This document shows positions 57,301 through 64,000 of a DNA stretch of 64,000 bases, one piece after another. Location: NCBI GenBank assembly GCA_963931925.1, contig OZ007572.1:28137191-28201190 (forward strand). The letters are read 5' to 3'. The stretch is from Onchidella celtica. Lineage: Eukaryota > Mollusca > Gastropoda > Systellommatophora > Onchidiidae. The notes below the pieces were generated by a model, which was not told where the DNA came from, did no database searches, and worked only from the letters and a program-made list of their open reading frames with translations. A program made the position numbers and the translations under genes. Within the stretch, counting starts at the first letter, position 1, and every line of letters starts with the position of its first letter.

Positions 57301-60300
57301 AATGCAGTTACACCTACCATTATTTCTAAACACTGCTGAAATTTCAGCATTATTTATTCATGAATTTAACAACAACTTAGAACTAGAAATGAAACAAACA
57401 GCTCAACAGAGGAATAGCTACATTGGTGAGTAACTTACGTATTTACTTACGTATTTCAGAATGCTGCGGACCAGAAGAGGATATTTCACAAATCTGCCCC
57501 TGGTACCATCTGTAAATAAAAATGACACACTGTGACATATACAGAGAGAAACATAATTACAGCTCTTTCATTGACAGTAAAGGAAGTAAAAGGTAACGAT
57601 AATATTAATAATGGAATAGCTTTGGGAGGGATGATGGGTTTTAAGTATATAATTTCACTAAATGAAGTGGTGAATAAAGAATGTCCTCTTTTTCTTTTTA
57701 TTGTTATTTTGTTTAAATGAGTAAAATGACATTACTGCAATAACATTTCCAAACATATTTCTAATCTTTGGAATTTATTACATTATTATAGCTCATAAAA
57801 AATGAAAAATTAAATGTGTCATAGTAATGTCAGAATATTTATAAATGAGAAAAATGTAGGTAAGATGTCACTGTCTGTGAGTGACAAGTTCTTTGTATGA
57901 TAAGAAAAAGAAGGGATATGTACCTAATAATGTCCACAAATCCAGTTTGCGGCTGAATGGTGAGGCAAGGCATCTTTGGAAAAAATCATCAACAGCAGGC
58001 TCATTTTTCTTTTCATCGAAGACAGCTTTGGCGTTAATCTGATTGGCACAGAATTTCACATAGGCACGTAACCTGTGGGCCTGAAAATAGAAAGAGAAAG
58101 AATTCTTGTTAGAACAGCAAGAATGGTAACATGTCATCTGTCAAAAGTCAAACACTGAGGTAAAGATCATTATGAATGTATGATGTATATCCTCATAGCC
58201 TTTAAGCTTTTTTTTTTCTTTTCTTCTCGGAGCTTAATCATTCCCCATTATGTTTTTAATTTACTTTTTTTTTCTTTTTTTCATCATTAACTCACATGAA
58301 ACAGAAACAAATCTTTTCTAGATTACCTTCATATTTATTTCAGAAAGCTGCAGATTAGGCGAGATCCTAAGGCAGATCTCCGTGTGATATTTTCCTGATA
58401 CTTTACTGGGTCAGAGTGTTCAGTTAATTCTACACCTCATTATGCCATTGATTTCAAATTCCTTCTTTCCAAGAAATATATAGTACTGTAAACTTTACCA
58501 CTCCCTACCAGCTGCCTTAGAGGCCCTCCCTTTGGATTTTCTGTCGGGGTTTAGTCCCCTAGCCTTTGACACTCCCATGTGTATCTACAAGGCAGTAGAG
58601 ACAGGTGCAGGTAGAACCATCGATCATTATGGTAGCACACAAAGCCTGACCTGACTAACATATACAATGTAATACTGATTTTAAAAAACTTACCCAGTCA
58701 TGAATCTGTTTCCCTACATTCTGAGTGGTTCCATCTGGTTTTCTCTGTTCTTGTAATCTCGACAATAAATCTGTCAAAGACAATGAAAATGGAATTTTAC
58801 TTAACTTTTCAAAGAGCGAATCTTCCACCTTTTTTGTGAAAGTGTCTTAACAGCTTAGTGAAACACACAGCCAGGTAGTTTGTGATGATGAAAAGAAAAC
58901 AAATATTACAAACACGACAATAATAATTCAATAGTCTATTCATAGTGCTCAAACGAAGCTGGGCTGTGAGTTTGGGTGGACCTATTGATTTGTAACTGTG
59001 ACATTTGGACGCACATGGTGAATAGTTTGACAGATCAGGAGCTCAGCTTACCTTTGTGTACAGGTATCAGGGCATCAATATCGCCAAACAGTGTGTTCAC
59101 ATCACTTGAAGACATCAGATTTAGAGTTAAAAGTGTATCTCTGTACATCTGGTGACAAAAAATAATCATATATTCAACTGGAGGTAGTTAAAACTTAATG
59201 TAATGTGAAGTTTTATATGATATTTGGCTTGGGGTGGTGGGTGTGTGTGTGTGTGTGTGTGTGTGTGGTGTACTCAGTTCAATTTTTGGGCTCAGAGGGT
59301 TTGGCTCAGTTCAATTCAGCTCTTTTATCTCCAGCCTCTTGTGGACAGAGCAGACCATTGATCTTCTATGCAAATTCTGTGCTAGGTTTACCATACCCAT
59401 ACAGTGACATAAGTTTTTATACCTTTAAGAATTTGCTTAATAATAATGAGTACCCAGAATCTTGATTTTGAACAAGTCTATAGCCCACAATTGTATAGCA
59501 TATATAGGACTCTGGATCTCTGTGTGGGCACAAGCCACCCAGTTTAGCAGGCTGTACGGCTTTGAAAACACCACTCCCAAAAACCCATCACTTTTTATTA
59601 TAGAAAATATTTCCTTCTTTCCTTCAACTACTAATCTTGTTTTTCACTTCTCCTCTCTGCCAAATAAACACCAAACATTTGTGTTATACATATATTGCAG
59701 TTTCATCAGATTTGCAACAGTTGTTTCTAATGTCAAACTATGAAAGTCAGAGGTCAGACCTGACTTCAAATATTATCTTTCATGATACTTTCCCCTTGTA
59801 TGCTTAAATCCTACGTATGAAGTGGGGATCTGAACCCTGGAGAAAAATTGATTGGAGACAATGAAATAGTACTAGACTACATTTTTTTCACCTCAGTTCA
59901 CGTCAAATTGCCTTCATTACGAATGCAAAGAGGGATTTACAGTCTCCCTGGATATAGCCTTTTCAAGAACTCCCTGCGAATATGCAGGTAAATGAATAAA
60001 TGTAGACTCGGAAATTGTGAATGAGTATAGAAAATGATGCAGCAGAAATTGGCACGTCAGTGTCATTATCAAACAAACAGTCAGACAGAGAAAAGACTGG
60101 AAGGAATAGTCATCATAATAAACACAAGAATGGAATTAATGCACCTGAAAAATTCTGTCCATTACCCAGTTTGGAGATTGACATGGGACTAAATCTCCAG
60201 TATCCCTAAAACTGTAGTAACTGACTTTGGCTAGTCTTTAGGAGAAGCAAAACACTGTTTTATTTCAGCACAACTGGTCTAGTTACAAGAAATTTTTTTG

Positions 60301-60770
60301 AAAGTTTGCTGTTCAGTTATTTTTCGGTTCATGAGTCTATAACCAAAATCAACCACATGCAGTTTTGAATGTACATGTAGTTTAATATATCCAAAAACTT
60401 TTTTTTTCCCCCCCGAATTTTGGAATTACTACAGTTTTAGGAAACAATGACAAAATATTGCTTTTGGAGATGCTACTCATAGAGCCATAGAGGTCTTGAA
60501 TCCACAGACAACAGAAAGAACGGTTGGCAATACAAATAGTTGTCTTACCTTGATCACATTGACAAGATCGTCAACCATATCTTTCTCTCCTTGATACAGT
60601 TCATAAATTGCCTGAAATTCACAGATAAAAGTAAACATGATTGAATGCAGTCTTGGCTTTAACACTTTGCAATGGTATGCACAGATGAGGAAAGCAGAGA
60701 GGCAAAGAGAGAGAGAAAGAGAGACTGTTAGATTGGCAGACAGACAGAATGACACATAGAGACTGAGACC

Positions 60771-60842
<72 letters not shown>

Positions 60843-60850
60843 GAGATAGG

Positions 60851-60889
<39 letters not shown>

Positions 60890-61615
60890 AACTGAGAGAA
60901 GAGGAGAGAGAGAGACAGAGAGAAGAGAATTTATCAACTACATGTAGTCTTTACCTCCTGTCTCTTTATGTCTGTGTGTGAGAGGGCGGGGAGGACGGAC
61001 TTGCCACTGTCACCACCCACTGAATCCATCCATGTTCTCTGGACTCTTCTCTTGGCAGGGGACGGCTGTGGTGGCTTGTACGGGGAGGGTGACTGGCGGA
61101 GTGGCGAGCCGGGCACCTTGAAGCCATCACTGTCTTGCTGCCCATACAAATAAAATAAAATAATGAAGAAATCCCTAATCCTTTCACTAATGCTCAGTTC
61201 AGGGATATGTATAACTTTCTGTCTTGTAGAAGAGAGCTGCTATAGTTTTGGGTTAAGCTGAGCTTGCATCGGGTGGGGAGGGGAGGGGAGAGAGAGAGAG
61301 AAAGAGAGAAAAGGGGGGGGGGGAGAGAGAGAGAGAAAGAGAGAGATTTTCTCATGATGAGGCCAGTTATATTTGATGGCATATTTAAGAAATCACTGTA
61401 TATTATCAAACCTTAAAAATAAATTATAAAGCCGCCACTTAAATGAAAAATAGCAAAATCAACAGGAGGAATGAGAGAGGGAAAAGAAAAAAAGAAAGAA
61501 AACCCCATAAAACTTTTTATAAAGACTTTTTTTTACTTACGTTTTTCCCTCTGCTGGGTGAGATGAGATTAACCAAGGAGGCTGACACACGTAACAGCGA
61601 CCGCTTTGACTTTTT
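54358..61615 (-). CDS. NET1/ARHGEF3-type Rho guanine nucleotide exchange factor (5' partial)
   Basis: This is a Dbl-family exchange factor, most like human NET1 and ARHGEF3, which activate RhoA through a DH domain followed by a PH domain. Eleven coding exons are visible on the minus strand: 61541-61615, 60955-61137, 60549-60611, 59052-59148, 58694-58770, 57924-58080, 57451-57509, 57035-57076, 56336-56506, 55670-55856 and 54358-54536 (stop). Phases agree, giving 429 residues. Hallmarks are RVSASLVNLISPSRGK, HTDIKRQEAIYELYQGEKDM opening the DH domain, LFGDIDALIPVHKDLLSRL, FFQRCLASPFSRKLDLW and GRFVKYPLLVRSILKYTP. The PH strands KLYLFLFDKVAVVSRS, YQIYRQPIPVSELIVEDLPD and KRQWMQAFHKV follow. The start codon lies right of the window. 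Whether it is the single invertebrate ancestor of NET1 and ARHGEF3 needs a tree, so no symbol is assigned. The last intron contains a SINE. Confidence 0.9.
54574..55242 (+). mobile_element. tRNA-derived composite SINE, copy 2
   Basis: It aligns with copy 1 at 23281-23930 from GGGACAAGGTGGTCTAGAGG to the ATT-rich tail. Box A-like TGGTCTAGAGG and box B-like GGGTTCTGAACCC are present. It carries about four copies of GTGAGTTGTGAACTG where copy 1 has about two. It ends with CCATCC(ATT)n. Flanks TACATTAAGT (left) and TACATAAGT (right) could be an imperfect target-site duplication. It lies in the last RhoGEF intron, antisense to that gene. Confidence 0.8.
60770..60922. repeat. (GA)n and (TA)n microsatellites
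   Basis: Long GA runs are split by a short TATATATA block at about 60850-60872. They sit within the short RhoGEF intron just left of exon 60955-61137. Confidence 0.95.
61266..61347. repeat. G/GA-rich microsatellite
   Basis: GGGGAGGGGAGGGGAGAGAG-type purine tract with a poly-G core, in the RhoGEF intron between exons 60955-61137 and 61541-61615. Confidence 0.9.
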
Positions 61616-62135
61616 CTGCAATGAAATGCAAAGGTAAAAAGGAACAGTCAGCATCATTCTCTAGACACGAATTCACACAGTTTTATTATTAAGAAACTTA
61701 ACAACAGAGTCAAATAGATTACTGGGGAAAACACTTCCGTAATGTTGGACGTGTCGGGAGCAGTCCACAGTGAATATGATACGTTCATTAAACACAGAAT
61801 GCACGCCAGGAATGCACACGTCAACAGGTGCTAGCCAAGTTGAGCTGCCATGAAACTACAACTGTTACATTTTGCCAAGTTCAAATATTTCTGATAACGA
61901 AGTTCAAGTTTAATATCAAGGCATTCTTCCCTACGACCCAGTCAATGACTTGCATTGAAAGAAAAAAAAAAACGACAAAATATTATTTGGGCGGGGGGGG
62001 GGGGCGACAGAAAATCCGTGGGGGCTCGAAGTAAAGACAAAACATGACCAGTTCCACAGGAAAACAACATTTGACGATAATGTACGGGAGGACAATCAGA
62101 AATAAAATGTTGCTGTTCACAGTTTCACATACATG

Positions 62136-62272
<137 letters not shown>

Positions 62273-62470
62273 AGATAGATACACAAACAGATATATAAAG
62301 AGAGAGATAGAGATCGCAGGAGAGAGAGAGAGAGAGATCGCCTCTTTACCAGCAAAATCGGACTATATTAGAAACCATGCTTGGGTGAAGGTCAGCGCCT
62401 CCCCCTCCCCCCCCCCCTTTTTTTAACGAGTGAGTGCCTCAAAAGATACTGCCATAAGTTAGTTCGAAAC

Positions 62471-62518
62471 GGAGCTCGAACGCGGTACCTTTCCCACCTG
62501 AGTCAAGCGCCCTAGCCA
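62471..62518 (-). repeat. tRNA-like relic (pol III box A and box B)
   Basis: On the minus strand TGGCTAGGGCGCTTGACTC (box A region, 62500-62518) is followed by GCGTTCGAGCTCC (box B region, 62471-62483) with tRNA-like spacing. Flanks do not form an acceptor stem by eye, so a SINE head or tRNA pseudogene is more likely than a working tRNA. Confidence 0.45.
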
Positions 62519-64000
62519 CAGGGTCTGCGGCTTCAAACTCTCATCCCTGAGTGACATGCCCTGCTGGCTGAATGCCCTACACTGAACATAATGTAATGAA
62601 TTGTGCATTTTCCCCCCCTAACAATCCAACAAATTTACGTAATTCAGAAAAACGTAATACTCAGTTGCATCTCAACACGTAAGACAAATCCCAGTCCCCC
62701 AAAACAGAAACGACGCTTGTCTCAGCCGCAGGCTTGACGCTTGCTTTTGGCCGACCGAACAGATGCTCTGTAATTGTAACTGGAAGCGTTTTGCGTCAGC
62801 GACGCTTTAAGGCATCTGAATACAAGGACACGTGGATAATTTGAAAACAACAGCGGTGTGACATTTTGGCTATGCAAACAACGGCAACTTTTACGCCAAA
62901 GCCTGGGCAGGAATGGAAACAACAAATTAGCTACCTCCAGGCTAAATGGGCTTTATTATGCCGACTGAACTAAGGAGCCGGTGAAGGCTGCAGTATTGAT
63001 ATTTCTTGGTGTGAAATCCGAGAGATCTTCATCTGGACGTCTTCAAGCAAAAGCCAAATACTCCTGGACAGGAATAACATATAGATACTACGTATTCCCC
63101 CATGCAAAATGTGTGCAATTGACAGAGTGCGTCAGATATCATATGTAAGCAACTTTCGATTTCTTACAGGCTTTCGTTCTTCGATAAATCTGGTTGCAAA
63201 TGCGTAGATCCTTCTCTACGTATAAAATATGTACAATAATACCAAAATATAATACATGTATAAACTGCCGTCTTTGTTTAATCGAGTTCAAAGATTTTTG
63301 TATTGGTAACAGTTCTTATTGTTGTTATTACTGCTGCTGCTGTTGTTGTTGTTTGCTGCTGTTGGTGTTTTTGATAACCACGATGGTGGTGATGATGAAA
63401 TATCATAAAAACCACAGAAAAACTGTGGGGTCGCAGCAGGGCTTTTCTTTTTGCCCAATTTTGACTTTGGTGGTGATGATGGTTAAGATAATGATGACAA
63501 TCATATGGAGAAGGGTGAAAAGGATGGCAGCGGAGATGATGATGATGATGATGATAACGACAGTGATGACGACGATGATGAGGTTTAAATGTCTTTACGC
63601 AGGGGTCTGAATGTTTTGTTGTTTTTTGTTGTTTTTTCTTTGGGTGGCCATAATTATAAACTAAACGACAAATTTGTGCCCTGTCTACTGACGAATCATG
63701 ACGCTGATAGAAAGGTTAAATTTCCTCACTGATCAATGTGGAGTATCTATTTTACTCGATGACTGATCCTAACTTTACTGCTTGAACATTACTGTAGAAT
63801 AGGCAATTTTCAGCTCAATTCTTATTTTCAGATCTGAGCTAATCCGTTTCCCCAAGTAGCGACGGTGCTGGGACAGTTGGTCGAATTTCACCCTGAGAGT
63901 GTGCCGGACAAATATTACTCAAACGTAAAATTGTCGTACGCCATGAAAGATGGGCCTTTGCCAACTGTTCTATTAATATTTGGTTTGGCAACGCTTCAGT

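Overview
This is a eukaryotic, animal nuclear window. Genes are split into short exons with GT-AG introns, and about nine tenths of the sequence is intron, intergenic DNA or repeats. The four host genes are recognisably animal but strongly diverged from human. The repeats are RTE-like LINEs, tRNA-derived SINEs with ATT tails, and piggyBac and hAT miniature elements. Together these suggest a marine lophotrochozoan, most likely a gastropod mollusc. That placement is inference; no species is claimed.

Layout. (1) 1-3400, plus strand: the 3' part of MRPL46, a mitochondrial large-subunit ribosomal protein, with a piggyBac-type miniature element in one intron. (2) 3401-5736: AT-rich intergenic DNA. 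(3) 5737-8832: a chimeric LINE insertion bounded by a 16-bp target-site duplication. (4) 9068-28831, minus strand: RPAP3, the TPR cochaperone of the R2TP/HSP90 machinery, in ten coding exons. Its introns carry two more LINEs, a SINE, two minisatellites and a roughly 3-kb inverted-repeat structure. (5) 28832-29876: a compact divergent promoter region. (6) 29877-47177, plus strand: HAUS5, a subunit of the augmin complex that nucleates microtubules in the spindle, in seventeen coding exons. Its introns hold an RTE fragment, a hAT miniature element and a candidate piggyBac remnant. (7) 47178-54357: about 7 kb without recognisable coding sequence, probably mostly 3' UTR of the next gene. (8) 54358-61615, minus strand: the DH-PH part of a NET1/ARHGEF3-type RhoA exchange factor, with eleven coding exons visible and the 5' end outside the window. 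(9) 61616-64000: microsatellites and a tRNA-like relic.

The order is therefore MRPL46 > < RPAP3 | HAUS5 > < RhoGEF, with convergent and divergent pairs alternating. The genes belong to unrelated pathways (mitochondrial translation, cochaperone assembly, spindle assembly, Rho signalling) and nothing suggests a functional cluster. All exon models were built by eye from reading frame, splice signals and remembered human orthologues. The summed coding length of each complete model is divisible by three.

I did not find a wholly new biological system. The most informative items are: the chimeric LINE insertion that appears to have copied a piece of RPAP3 intron; two RTE copies about 99% identical with clean target-site duplications; a nearly complete LINE disabled by a 46-bp tandem duplication; piggyBac and hAT miniature elements with readable termini; a 3-kb inverted-repeat structure peppered with a GAACCTCGTTAA motif; and an RPAP3 with one TPR block instead of two.
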